From: an uncultured Lachnospiraceae bacterium
GTDB lineage: Bacteria > Bacillota > Clostridia > Lachnospirales > Lachnospiraceae
Direction of reading: 5' to 3'
Assembly (NCBI GenBank): GCA_947628225.1
Contig: CANQYY010000003.1
Span: forward strand, 89,913 to 153,912
DNA: 64,000 nucleotides
The number at the start of each line of letters is the position of its first letter. Position 1 is the stretch's first letter. The notes beneath the pieces were generated by a model that saw nothing but the letters and a program-made list of their open reading frames with translations, ran no database searches and was not told where the DNA came from. Positions 36,772-45,593 of this stretch are shown here, one piece after another. The position numbers were made by a program, and so were the translations under genes.

Positions 36772-36839
36772 CCTGCGTCTTACTATGAAAAGTATTCCTT
36801 TTTTTATAAAATAAAACGACAGAAAAGCTGGAGGTAATC

Positions 36840-37820
36840 ATGCAGATAGTATGGAATTGTTTGATCCTGATCGTAGGCTTTGCGGCGCTTATTAAGGGAG
36901 CAGATTATTTTGTGGACGGCAGCGCCGCCATTGCCCGTTTTTTTAAAGTCCCGGGAGTTATTATCGGCTTGACGATCGTGTCGATGGGAACCAGCGCGCC
37001 TGAGCTTGCCGTCAGCGTTTCTGCGGGATTAGCCGGTTCCAATGCCATTGCTGTCAGCAATGTAGTGGGCTCTAACCTTTTTAATCTTCTGGCAGTATTG
37101 GGGATTTGCGCTATAATGAGGCCCCTGCCGGTAGATACCGGCATTAAACGGAGAGATTTCCCCATCAGTATGGCTGCCACCCTTCTTGTTATCCTGTTTG
37201 CTGGAAATCTGGTGTTATCAGGAAGAAGTCCGGATCTGGCAGACAGCGCTGCCGCAGCAGGGAAATTGTTCCGCTGGAATGGTCTTGTTTTAGTTGTTTG
37301 CTTTCTCTTATATCTGGTTTATACGGTCCGGATGGCAAAAAGAAACCGTCTGGAAAAAGAAAAGGAAGAGCCGGTTGTTCTGTGGAAAAGCGTTCTTTTT
37401 ATTATTCTTGGGCTGGCTGCCATCATCATTGGAGGACAACTGGTAGTCAATAGCGCCAGAGCGCTGGCGTTGGCGTGGGGGATGAGCGAAACCTTAGTGG
37501 GACTTACCATTGTGGCGATCGGAACGAGCCTGCCGGAGCTGGTAACTTCCATTGTGGCTTCTTCCAAAGGAGAAAACGGCATGGCTATTGGCAATGTAGT
37601 AGGCTCTAATATTTTCAACCTCTTACTGATTCTGGGAGTTTCCAGTTCCCTTCATCCCATTCAGGTTTCTATGGCATCCTTTGTGGATCTGGGGGTCTTG
37701 CTGGGAATGAGCATGATCGCATACGGTTTTGTCTGTTCCGGAAAGAGGATTAACCGAATCGAAGGGGTTTTTATGACAGCGCTTTATATCGGATATACGA
37801 TATTTGCCATTCTGCGGTAA
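36840..37820 (+). CDS. Calcium/sodium antiporter, CaCA family (YrbG-like)
   Basis: A 326-residue membrane protein of about ten helices with the two inverted alpha repeats of the family: MGTSAPELAVS with NVVGSNLFNLL, and IGTSLPELVTS with NVVGSNIFNLL. It exchanges cations across the membrane. TGGAGG lies 7 bases upstream of the ATG. No regulation is visible other than the BlaI-type gene before it. Confidence 0.93.
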   Translation: MQIVWNCLILIVGFAALIKGADYFVDGSAAIARFFKVPGVIIGLTIVSMGTSAPELAVSVSAGLAGSNAIAVSNVVGSNLFNLLAVLGICAIMRPLPVDTGIKRRDFPISMAATLLVILFAGNLVLSGRSPDLADSAAAAGKLFRWNGLVLVVCFLLYLVYTVRMAKRNRLEKEKEEPVVLWKSVLFIILGLAAIIIGGQLVVNSARALALAWGMSETLVGLTIVAIGTSLPELVTSIVASSKGENGMAIGNVVGSNIFNLLLILGVSSSLHPIQVSMASFVDLGVLLGMSMIAYGFVCSGKRINRIEGVFMTALYIGYTIFAILR

Positions 37821-37842
37821 AAGCTCTTCCAAATTCATTCCT

Positions 37843-37870
37843 TGACAATCCTCCTCCTATCTGTTAGAAT
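37843..37870 (+). promoter_or_regulatory. Promoter of the first citrate synthase
   Basis: TTGACA (37843-37848), a 16-base spacer and TAGAAT (37865-37870) with extended TG at 37862-37863. Confidence 0.8.
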
Positions 37871-37891
37871 ATCAATCCTATATAAAACCGT

Positions 37892-37928
37892 CTGCCCTGA
37901 AGTACTAAAAAGCAACGGCTCAGGGCAG
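37892..37928 (+). other. Leader hairpin upstream of citrate synthase
   Basis: CTGCCCTGA (37892-37900) pairs perfectly with TCAGGGCAG (37920-37928) with a 19-base loop, within about 90 bases of untranslated leader. An alternative CCGT/ACGG pairing overlaps it. No T run follows, so it is not a simple terminator. Confidence 0.6.
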
Positions 37929-37967
37929 TTATAACAGGAGAAGGGGCAAAAATAGAAAGGAGGGTTT

Positions 37968-39329
37968 ATGGTAAGACAGGAAAAGAAAAAATTTAAACAA
38001 TATATGAAAGATTGCGTGGAGGTTTGTCGGGAAACAGACCAAATCGGGGCAGAATTGTATGAAAAATACGGTGTAAAACGAGGGCTTCGGGATAAAAACG
38101 GGAACGGAGTATTAGCAGGTCTGACCCATATTTCCAAAATCGAAGCATTTCACATAAAGGATGGCGAAAAAATCCCATGCGACGGACAGCTCTGGTACCG
38201 GGGGTATCCGGTTATTGATTTGGTAAATGGATTTCACAACGACCATTTTGGCTTTGAAGAAGTAGCCTATCTGTTACTTTTAGGAAAACTTCCTTCAAAA
38301 AAAGAATGGGAGGATTTTTGCCATATTCTGGCAGAAAGCCGGACGCTGCCGACAAATTTTACCCGGGATGTTATTATGAAAGCGCCCAGCAGCGATTTAA
38401 TGAATTCCATTACCCGCAGTGTGCTGACGTTAGCTTCCTATGATGAAAAGGCGAGTGATCAATCTCTGGAAAATGTTCTGGAGCAGTGCCTTAGATTAAT
38501 AAGCGTGATGCCGATGCTGAGTGTATATAGTTATCATGCCTACAATCATTACGAGAGGGATGACAGTCTGTATATTCATCGTCCCGACGAGAATCTCTCT
38601 ACGGCGGAGAATATCCTTCGCATGCTTCGCCCGGATAAAGCGTACACTCCCTTAGAGGCGAAGGTGTTGGATGCTGCGCTGGTACTTCATATGGAACATG
38701 GAGGAGGGAACAATTCAACCTTTACTACACGGGTAGTATCATCCGCCGGTTCCGATACCTATTCCGTTATGGCGGCAGCTATGTCTTCCCTGAAAGGGCC
38801 CAAGCACGGCGGCGCTAATATTAAAGTTGTAGAAATGATGAACGACATCCGTAGAAAGGTAAAGGATTGGGAGGATGACGATGAAATCCGCGCCTATCTG
38901 GAAAGACTGGTGGACAAGCAGGAGTTCGACAAAAAGGGCTTGATCTATGGTATGGGGCATGCCGTGTATTCTCTTTCCGATCCGCGCGCCCGTGTGTTTA
39001 AAAAGTTTGTGGAAAGCCTCGCGATGGAAAAGGGGAGGATGAAAGACTATGCCCTGTATTCCGCCATCGAACGGCTGGCTCCTGAGGTTATCGCAGAAAA
39101 GAGAAAGATTTACAAAGGGGTCAGCGCCAACGTAGATTTTTACAGCGGGTTTGTTTATAGTATGCTGGGTATTCCACTGGAGCTGTACACGCCGATTTTT
39201 GCCATGGCTCGTATCGTGGGTTGGAGCGCCCACCGGATAGAAGAGCTGATCAATGCGGATAAGATAATGCGTCCTGCTTATAAGAGCATTATGGAGGAAG
39301 AGGACTATGTGAAGCTGGCAGATCGATAA
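37968..39329 (+). CDS. Citrate synthase (first copy)
   Basis: A 453-residue enzyme condensing oxaloacetate and acetyl-CoA. Conserved active-site blocks are HMEHGGGNNSTFT, KGPKHGGANIKV and ANVDFYSGFVYSMLGIP, with GWSAHRIEE near the end. A methylcitrate synthase role cannot be excluded. AAAGGAGGG precedes the ATG. No aconitase or isocitrate dehydrogenase is nearby. It is clearly paralogous to the product at 50048. Confidence 0.92.
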   Translation: MVRQEKKKFKQYMKDCVEVCRETDQIGAELYEKYGVKRGLRDKNGNGVLAGLTHISKIEAFHIKDGEKIPCDGQLWYRGYPVIDLVNGFHNDHFGFEEVAYLLLLGKLPSKKEWEDFCHILAESRTLPTNFTRDVIMKAPSSDLMNSITRSVLTLASYDEKASDQSLENVLEQCLRLISVMPMLSVYSYHAYNHYERDDSLYIHRPDENLSTAENILRMLRPDKAYTPLEAKVLDAALVLHMEHGGGNNSTFTTRVVSSAGSDTYSVMAAAMSSLKGPKHGGANIKVVEMMNDIRRKVKDWEDDDEIRAYLERLVDKQEFDKKGLIYGMGHAVYSLSDPRARVFKKFVESLAMEKGRMKDYALYSAIERLAPEVIAEKRKIYKGVSANVDFYSGFVYSMLGIPLELYTPIFAMARIVGWSAHRIEELINADKIMRPAYKSIMEEEDYVKLADR

Positions 39330-39364
39330 TGCCGGCGCTGAAAATTGGCAAATAACGATATAAT

Positions 39365-39411
39365 AAAAAAGAAATCGTTGTTATTTGTATTTGACAGGGA
39401 TTTCTTTTTTT
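39365..39411 (+). terminator. Terminator after citrate synthase
   Basis: AAAAAAGAAATC (39365-39376) and GATTTCTTTTTT (39399-39410) pair perfectly over 12 bases, with the T run built in. The loop contains TTGACA, a possible -35 for the next gene. Confidence 0.88.
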
Positions 39412-39418
39412 GTATTGT
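39391..39418 (+). promoter_or_regulatory. Possible promoter inside the terminator for the PfkB gene
   Basis: TTGACA (39391-39396), a 16-base spacer and TATTGT (39413-39418). The -35 lies in the terminator loop and the spacer in its 3' arm. Confidence 0.5.
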
Positions 39419-39452
39419 GCATACTAAGCAAAAACAAATGGAGGAAGAGGGC

Positions 39453-40367
39453 ATGATATATACAGTAACTTTAAATCCCTCGCTGGATTATGTTGTCAGG
39501 GTAGAGGATTTCAAACAGGGAAAGCTGAACCGTACTGCGGAAGAAAATATTTATGCCGGCGGTAAGGGCATCAATGTTTCCCTGGTATTAAAAAATCTTG
39601 GTTTCGACAGTACGGCATTAGGTTTTCTGGCGGGTTTTACCGGCATGGAAATTCAGAAACGCCTGGAAAATCAGGGGATAAAGACAGACTTTATCCAGGT
39701 GCCGGAGGGCATATCCCGCATTAATGTAAAACTGCGCTCCCAAAAAGAAAGTGAAATTAACGGACAGGGGCCGGCAGTCCGTGAGAGTGACATCAGGAAG
39801 CTGTATCAGAAGTTAGACAGACTGAAAGACGGGGATGTGCTTGTGCTGGCGGGAAGCATACCCTCTGTCATGCCCGAGTCCATGTACATGGATATGATGA
39901 AATATGTGGCGGACAGGAAATTGAAAATTGCGGTGGACGCCACGAAGGATTTATTGCTGAATGTCCTGCCCTATCATCCTTTTGTCATAAAACCAAATAA
40001 CCATGAAATGGAAGAAATATTTGGCGTAGAGTTAAGGGAGAAAAAAGAGGTTATTCCCTATGCGAAAAAACTGAGAAAAATGGGAGCGGAGAATGTCATC
40101 GTTTCCATGGCGGACAAGGGCGCTGTATTTGTAGGCGGAGATGGCAGCGTATATGAAAGCGACGCTCCAAAAGGAAAGGTAATAAATTCAGTGGGGGCGG
40201 GAGATTCTATGGTAGCGGGCTTTTTAGCCGGCTATCTGGAAACCGGCGATTACAGGAAAGCCTTTCAGTTTGGAATCTGTGCCGGCAGCGCCAGTGCATT
40301 TTCCAGTTTGCTGGCGACAAAAGAGGAAGTAGAAGCAATTATGAATACGCACGCCTTTCATTTTTAA
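39453..40367 (+). CDS. 1-phosphofructokinase family sugar kinase (PfkB)
   Basis: A 304-residue PfkB kinase. NPSLDYVV at the start, GGKGINVSLVLKNLG near residue 37 and NSVGAGDSMVAGF near the end match the 1-phosphofructokinase/tagatose-6-P kinase group. It probably phosphorylates fructose-1-P or tagatose-6-P. The fruR and fruA genes usually next to fruK are absent, so the exact substrate is open. ATG 39453 follows GGAGGAAG; an in-frame ATG at 39345 lies before the terminator and is rejected. Confidence 0.88.
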   Translation: MIYTVTLNPSLDYVVRVEDFKQGKLNRTAEENIYAGGKGINVSLVLKNLGFDSTALGFLAGFTGMEIQKRLENQGIKTDFIQVPEGISRINVKLRSQKESEINGQGPAVRESDIRKLYQKLDRLKDGDVLVLAGSIPSVMPESMYMDMMKYVADRKLKIAVDATKDLLLNVLPYHPFVIKPNNHEMEEIFGVELREKKEVIPYAKKLRKMGAENVIVSMADKGAVFVGGDGSVYESDAPKGKVINSVGAGDSMVAGFLAGYLETGDYRKAFQFGICAGSASAFSSLLATKEEVEAIMNTHAFHF

Positions 40368-40401
40368 AAGGAGGCGGCGGATTTATCCCGGATGTATACG
40401 G

Positions 40402-42384
40402 TTATTTTACCTGTATATATAGCGCAAGAACGCGGTTTTGGAATTTGATTTTTACCGGAACGGCATTCTTTCTCCTCTTTTTTGCCCGGATAACGCCTTT
40501 TTTGCTTATGGAAACAAACCGGGGGGAGGCGGAACGGCAGGTAAATGCCGCCTTTGCCGGAGTCCTGCTTATTTTCAGTTTCAGCTTCTTTCCCTTTTTC
40601 AGCCGCAGACGGGTTTTGTTTTTGCATTTCTTCTTCCCTGCCCTGACGGTGAGGGAGGTCTTTTTCAGGGCGGACATGGCGCTCCTTAAATTATCGTATG
40701 CTGTGCGCAGACGGGAGGCGCTGACCGTGACCTTACGGAGCCTTGTCTTGTCTAACAGGGTGGAGAACCCTTTGGGGAGCGCCTTGGTGGTACCGGCAGC
40801 ATAGCCGTAGTAACTCAGAGGGTCGTTAGCTTTGCGGAAACGCTTGGCGGCTTTTTGGGCGCCGGGGTCTTTTGAGATTGGTTTCAGCAGCGCCCGTATT
40901 TTTTTCAGGCGGCGCTTTAACTTTTGGAAGGAGGCTTTTGTATAGGAAGCCGCCTTTTTGCTTTCCGCTTTTTTTATCATGCGGATGGGATTTTCCTTTG
41001 CGGCAGTCTTTATGATCTGAAAATCATCGGCATATTTTTTCCCGTTATAGTCATAGGTGCGAAGCGTCAATGTATTTCCGATTATATTCAGCGTGGAAAA
41101 AGTGGGGACAGGCTGATTTGAGCGCTCTGCCACATAAAACTGCTTATTCTTTGCCAGCTCGTACCTCTTACTTCCGCTGGAGGAGCCAAGAGTGATATAG
41201 GTGGTTCCTGCCGGATTAAGAAGCGCGCTGCTTTTATTTTGAATGGCAGTGCCGTCTAACATAGAAAAGGAGCGGGCGTAGGAATGGTCATGCCCATTTA
41301 TGGCTAAATCAATTTTATATTCATCCATTAAAGGGGCAAAGAAAATCCTCATATTGGCAGAGGTGCGATTGGAATGGGCGGCTCCGCTGCCGTAAATATC
41401 ATGGTGAAAGAGAGCTATCCGCCATTTTGCTTTGGGAAACTCGGAAATTGCCTGTTTTATCAGTTTCCGGTGTTCTTTACTGTTTCGATTATTGCTGTTT
41501 AAGACGAGAAACAGGACATCTCCGTAGGAAAAATAATAATCGCAGCCGGAAGGGGTAGAGCCGTAGCCGTCATTGTTATTGGGATTGTGAAAATGATACT
41601 GATAGTCTTTCCCCTTGGATTCATGATTGCCGATGGCTGCCGCTATCGGTATGTTCCGCAAAAGTCCGGGAAAAAGAAAGCCGGCATATTCCCGTTCCCT
41701 CAGTCCCTTATCCTTTGTATTTGTTTTATAATTAATCTGGTCGCCGGCAGATAGAAAAAACGCTGCCTTTGGTTCCGTCGCCAATGCTTTCTCTACGGTG
41801 CGGCTCCAGTTATATGTGTCGGCGGGGATAGTTCCGGATGCTCCAATCTGGGCATCCCCTACCAGGATAGCGGCAAGGGAGGAAAAACTCCGGGAATGGT
41901 ACTCATAAGTAGAGGACCATTTTACATCCTCCGAATTAATATTATCGGTATAGCGGTAGTAATATTGCGTATTTTCTGCCAAAAACCCCGTAACGCTGAC
42001 ATGGTTGGCCGAGTGATAAGTTATACTGCCATTGCTCCGGGATATAGAATGGGCGGTGCCGCGAAAAATCTTTGCCTGTATATAAAGATGGTCGGCGCTT
42101 ATCATAACAGCCGGCGTACCCTTTTTTTTCGAGTACCAGGAAAAATTCAAATCCCTCTCGGTTCCTCCCGGCGTCAAAAGAATTTTTCCGGTGTCTGCCT
42201 TCTCCTGCTTCCAAAGAGGAAGCCATTCCTTATATTTCTTTGTCTGTATTGTGGTTTTGTCCGGGGAAATCCCGGTATCTGTTTTTGCCCCGCCGTAAGA
42301 GGAAATCATCGGATCGGATAATAAAAGAAAAAGAGATAACAGGCAAAAAAGTACAAAAATCTGCCGCATCCTTTTATGAAACAT
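40402..42384 (-). CDS. Secreted calcineurin-like phosphoesterase with lysine-rich Ig-like C-terminus
   Basis: A 660-residue protein. It has a signal peptide (residues 1-27), a fibronectin/PAP-like N-domain (about 60-175) and a metallophosphoesterase core with GDAQIG, AGDQIN, GNHES, HHDIYG and NGHDHSYAR, all metal ligands kept as in purple acid phosphatases. A helical Lys/Arg-rich segment follows (about 470-570), then a very basic Ig-like (Big2-type) end (SISKKGVIRAKKRRK). It likely acts on phosphate esters outside the cell. The start at 42384 has GGGAGGGG before it. It is divergent from the xylanase, which carries a similar basic module. Confidence 0.88.
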   Translation of the reverse strand: MFHKRMRQIFVLFCLLSLFLLLSDPMISSYGGAKTDTGISPDKTTIQTKKYKEWLPLWKQEKADTGKILLTPGGTERDLNFSWYSKKKGTPAVMISADHLYIQAKIFRGTAHSISRSNGSITYHSANHVSVTGFLAENTQYYYRYTDNINSEDVKWSSTYEYHSRSFSSLAAILVGDAQIGASGTIPADTYNWSRTVEKALATEPKAAFFLSAGDQINYKTNTKDKGLREREYAGFLFPGLLRNIPIAAAIGNHESKGKDYQYHFHNPNNNDGYGSTPSGCDYYFSYGDVLFLVLNSNNRNSKEHRKLIKQAISEFPKAKWRIALFHHDIYGSGAAHSNRTSANMRIFFAPLMDEYKIDLAINGHDHSYARSFSMLDGTAIQNKSSALLNPAGTTYITLGSSSGSKRYELAKNKQFYVAERSNQPVPTFSTLNIIGNTLTLRTYDYNGKKYADDFQIIKTAAKENPIRMIKKAESKKAASYTKASFQKLKRRLKKIRALLKPISKDPGAQKAAKRFRKANDPLSYYGYAAGTTKALPKGFSTLLDKTRLRKVTVSASRLRTAYDNLRSAMSALKKTSLTVRAGKKKCKNKTRLRLKKGKKLKLKISRTPAKAAFTCRSASPRFVSISKKGVIRAKKRRKNAVPVKIKFQNRVLALYIQVK

Positions 42385-42416
42385 AAAACCCCTCCCTTGC
42401 TTCTTTGCTCTTCTCC

Positions 42417-42445
42417 ATTTTATCATGGTTTACGGGGACTGTAAA
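42417..42445 (-). promoter_or_regulatory. Promoter of the phosphoesterase gene
   Basis: On the minus strand TTTACA, a 17-base spacer and TAAAAT with extended TG (TGATAAAAT). Confidence 0.68.
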
Positions 42446-42602
42446 TAAAAAGCATTTTGGAATCGGATTCTATATTTTTTAGTTGAATTTTTCACTGATT
42501 TCTTATAAAATAAAACTGATAATATAATAGGCGAAAAAGGGTCGCAGAGTGGGAACATGACAAAAGAAATGGAAAAATTAATACAGAAAAGGATGTGGTA
42601 AG

Positions 42603-44840
42603 ATGAAAAAGTGTATGTCACTTGTTTTATGCTTTGGCCTGATCGTAGCTTTACTGTTTTCACCGGCTTCGTCAGATGCTAAGAAAAAGGTAAAGCTGAA
42701 TAAAAAGAAAGTTACCCTGTATGTGGGGAAGAAAGTTCGTTTAAAGGTCAAGGGAACAAAGAAAAAAGTAAAATGGAAAAGCAGTAAGAAAAAAGTGGCA
42801 ACCGTATCCAAAAAGGGAGTTGTCAAGGCAAAGAAAAAAGGAAAGGCAAAGATAACAGCAAAAGTCAGTGGAAAAAAACTGACCTGTAAGGTTACGGTAA
42901 AGAATAAAAGAAAAACGGAAGTGACCCGGACAAAGACGCCGCTTACGACAAAGGCGCCAACGGTATCGAAAAAACCGACTAACAGCCCGCAGTATAGTCC
43001 CAATGTTCCGAATAGCGGGACATCGGATAACCCGGGGGCAGTTTCGTCCCAGAGTCCCTCTTCGAGTGCAGACCCGAGCCAGCCTCCGAAGGGAAGCGAT
43101 GCCCCGGTTCAGACCTCGAAAGCAAGCGATGCTCCGAACCATACCCCGAAGACAAGCGATGCTCCGGTTCAGTCCCCGAAGGGAACAGATACTCCGGCGC
43201 CGACCGGCAGTACTACGGCTGCCCCGGGAACAGCAACGCCGGCTTCGACCCCTTTTGTAGAGCAGGATGTGAAATCTGCCTCTTTTGAAAGCGGAACCGA
43301 CGGGTTTACCGCGAGAGGGAGCGCTTCTTTGAAATCGCAGTCCGGCGGTTATAAAGGGAACTGCCTGTATGTATCGGGAAGAACTGCCAGCTGGCACGGA
43401 GCCGGTTATGAGGCAGGCGACCAGATCGTGCCGGGGGCTAAGTATGAGATCAGCGCCTATGTTAAATTGGAAAGCGGCAGTACTACCGTGAAATGTACTT
43501 ACCAGCCGGAGTCGGATGAATATATTGGGATAACCTCGCTGGCGGCAGACACCACATGGAAGGAAATGAAAGCTACCTTTACGGCGCCGGCATCTTTCTC
43601 CATGTTTTATATTTATTTTGAAATACCGGATGATGCCAAGGCTTCCTTTTATCTGGACGAAATCAATTTGCGCCAGTTGACAGCCGGGACAGGAACCGTA
43701 GAAGAACTTGACAGTATCCGGGAAGCTTGTGATCCCGTGTTTGGCAAGACCGGTACCTGCCTGACTATGAGCCAGTTGCAGAATGAAAAGACGCTTGCTT
43801 ATGTGAAGAAGCACTATAGCAGCTTTACCCTGGAAAATGAGATGAAGCCGGATACGGTGCTTCGTAATTGGGGCAAGCAATTGATTAGTACCGATACCGC
43901 GCGTTCAAGGAGTAATGATTATGTAATACCGGAAAGTTATACGGAAAGCCAGGTGCCGGACCTCAATTATTCCAGTGTTGACAGCGCCTTGAAGATTGCC
44001 AAAGCCAATGGGCTGAAAATGCGCGCCCATACGTTGGTATGGCATTCCCAGACGCCGGAATGGTTCTTTAAAGAAGACTATGATAATAATGGAGATTATG
44101 TAAGCACAGATGTAATGGACGCCCGTATGGAGATGTACATTCGCAGTGTAATGAAACATGTTTATACTCTTGATAATGGAGCATATAAGGACGTAGTATA
44201 TGCCTGGGATGTGGCAAATGAATATCTGAACAATAATGCGAATGCCAACTGGTCGAAAGTATATGGAAACCGGTCAGGAAATCTGGAAACAGAGCCGCCG
44301 TACTTAAAAAAGGCATTTGAGATTGCTCATGATATGCTGAGCCAGTTCTCCCTGACAGAATCGGTATCGTTGCTTTATAATGACTTTAATACTTATGTGG
44401 GAAATCATCCGACACAGGTTATTTCCCTCATCAACTATATTAATAAGGGAGAACCGAAAAAAATATGTGACGGAATCGGTATGCAGAGTCATCTGGACAT
44501 CGATTATCCGACCCCGGATTTGTATGTCCAGACGGTTACGAAATTTGCGAATGCAGGGTTTGAGGTACAGATTACCGAATTGGATATAACGATAAATAAT
44601 GAAAATGGAAACTTTAAAGAAGCAGGGCAGACAGATGAAGATCAGGCGAAATATATCGCTGACCTGATGAAGAAGCTGGTTGCAGTCCAGAATACAACGC
44701 ATTCCATTACCGGATTGACTTTGTGGGGGCTTTATGACGGGGCATCCTGGAGAAAAGAGTCCCATCCGTTATTGTTTGATACCGGTATTTACGACGTAAA
44801 ACCATCGTATTACAGTTTTATGGACGCCCTTCGTTCATGA
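42603..44840 (+). CDS. Secreted multidomain endo-1,4-beta-xylanase (Ig-like + linker + CBM + GH10)
   Basis: A 745-residue protein. In order it has a signal peptide (about 1-27), a very lysine-rich Big2/Ig-like domain (about 30-105, with TVSKKGVVKAKKKGKAKI), a Ser/Pro/Thr linker with a 10-residue repeat (about 112-215), a CBM22/CBM4_9-like carbohydrate-binding module (about 222-360) and a GH10 catalytic domain (about 365-745). GH10 hallmarks are LENEMKP, HTLVWHSQTP, the acid/base Glu in WDVANEYL and the nucleophile Glu in VQITELDI. It cuts xylan outside the cell. No sortase motif or S-layer domain is seen; the basic domain may hold it to the wall. Confidence 0.94.
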   Translation: MKKCMSLVLCFGLIVALLFSPASSDAKKKVKLNKKKVTLYVGKKVRLKVKGTKKKVKWKSSKKKVATVSKKGVVKAKKKGKAKITAKVSGKKLTCKVTVKNKRKTEVTRTKTPLTTKAPTVSKKPTNSPQYSPNVPNSGTSDNPGAVSSQSPSSSADPSQPPKGSDAPVQTSKASDAPNHTPKTSDAPVQSPKGTDTPAPTGSTTAAPGTATPASTPFVEQDVKSASFESGTDGFTARGSASLKSQSGGYKGNCLYVSGRTASWHGAGYEAGDQIVPGAKYEISAYVKLESGSTTVKCTYQPESDEYIGITSLAADTTWKEMKATFTAPASFSMFYIYFEIPDDAKASFYLDEINLRQLTAGTGTVEELDSIREACDPVFGKTGTCLTMSQLQNEKTLAYVKKHYSSFTLENEMKPDTVLRNWGKQLISTDTARSRSNDYVIPESYTESQVPDLNYSSVDSALKIAKANGLKMRAHTLVWHSQTPEWFFKEDYDNNGDYVSTDVMDARMEMYIRSVMKHVYTLDNGAYKDVVYAWDVANEYLNNNANANWSKVYGNRSGNLETEPPYLKKAFEIAHDMLSQFSLTESVSLLYNDFNTYVGNHPTQVISLINYINKGEPKKICDGIGMQSHLDIDYPTPDLYVQTVTKFANAGFEVQITELDITINNENGNFKEAGQTDEDQAKYIADLMKKLVAVQNTTHSITGLTLWGLYDGASWRKESHPLLFDTGIYDVKPSYYSFMDALRS
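43095..43214 (+). repeat. 30-bp coding tandem repeat in the xylanase linker
   Basis: AGCGATGC-type units begin at 43095, 43125 and 43155, with a diverged fourth at about 43185. Each encodes 10 residues of the type SDAPVQTSKA, SDAPNHTPKT, SDAPVQSPKG, TDTPAPTGST. Confidence 0.85.
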
Positions 44841-44857
44841 TCCGTCCCAAAAACGGG

Positions 44858-44896
44858 AAGAATACAAGTCCGCTGCCGTGTATATTCTTATTCTTT
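44858..44896 (+). terminator. Possible terminator of the xylanase gene
   Basis: AAGAATACA (44858-44866) pairs with TGTATATTCTT (44879-44889) with a two-base bulge, followed by the T-rich ATTCTTT. Confidence 0.42.
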
Positions 44897-44941
44897 CTCA
44901 GCCATACTAATGGAAAAGATTAGCATGGAGGTTGTGGAAAC

Positions 44942-45550
44942 ATGGCAGTAGCATTTGAACAGAGTGAAACGAAGAAAAATCTTATGAGGGCTTTTGCGGG
45001 AGAGAGCCAGGCGAGAAACCGCTATACCTTTGCGGCATCTCAGGCAAAAAAAACGGGTATGTATGTAATTGACTTATTATTCCGCTATACGGCAGACCAG
45101 GAAAAGGAACATGCAGAAATTTTTTATAACCACTTAAAGAAGGCAGCAGGGGAAAATATTGCAGTGGATGGCAGTTACCCGGTGGATATTGCAGAGGATC
45201 TGGTAAGCCTGCTCCGCAAAGCGCAGCATAATGAGTATGAAGAGTTCGATCCGGTGTACAAAAGTTTTGGCGAGATAGCCATGCAGGAAGGATTTCCGGA
45301 GATTGCCTCTTCTTTTCAGCAGATTGCCAGGATTGAAAAACTTCATGGGGACAGATTTGGACGTTTTGCGGAACAGTTGGAAAAAGGAACGCTGTTTGTA
45401 TCAGAAGTTTCTACCAGATGGATTTGTCTGAACTGCGGCGCCGTGCTGGATGCTAAAGAAGCGCCGTTAGTCTGTCCGGTCTGCCACCATGACAGAGGGT
45501 ATTTTATCCGCTTTGAGTTATCGCCCTTTGAAACAGCAGGCGCCTGTTAG
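44942..45550 (+). CDS. Rubrerythrin
   Basis: A 202-residue non-haem iron peroxidase. The N-terminal di-iron four-helix domain has ESQARNRY and EKEHAEIF. The C-terminal rubredoxin-like domain has CLNCG and CPVCH for one iron. It reduces hydrogen peroxide in anaerobes using electrons from rubredoxin. A TGGAGG site lies upstream of the ATG. The next element is the ZTP riboswitch with its own promoter. Confidence 0.95.
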   Translation: MAVAFEQSETKKNLMRAFAGESQARNRYTFAASQAKKTGMYVIDLLFRYTADQEKEHAEIFYNHLKKAAGENIAVDGSYPVDIAEDLVSLLRKAQHNEYEEFDPVYKSFGEIAMQEGFPEIASSFQQIARIEKLHGDRFGRFAEQLEKGTLFVSEVSTRWICLNCGAVLDAKEAPLVCPVCHHDRGYFIRFELSPFETAGAC

Positions 45551-45557
45551 AAAGTTC

Positions 45558-45586
45558 TTGCATTTTTGGAAAAAATAAGGTATGCT
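45558..45586 (+). promoter_or_regulatory. Promoter of the ZTP riboswitch/purine genes
   Basis: TTGCAT (45558-45563), a 17-base spacer and TATGCT (45581-45586), placing the start just before the riboswitch. Confidence 0.72.
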
Positions 45587-45593
45587 AAAAATA

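Noticed and set aside
39345..39452. N-terminal extension of the PfkB protein
   Set aside because: The extension runs through a terminator hairpin and has no ribosome site; homologous proteins begin at the YTVTLNPSLDY motif.
40445..40804. Open frames on the + strand across the phosphoesterase C-terminus
   Set aside because: They arise from the lysine/arginine-rich minus-strand coding sequence (read as Phe/Leu/Ser-rich). No ribosome site or family match.
43095..43214. Possible CRISPR-like or other non-coding repeat
   Set aside because: The 30-bp period is in frame, without spacers, and encodes a normal Ser/Pro/Thr linker.
42741..43880. A 379-codon minus-strand frame opposite the xylanase
   Set aside because: It is a shadow of the lysine-rich and Pro/Ser-rich coding sequence; the + strand encodes an unmistakable GH10 enzyme.
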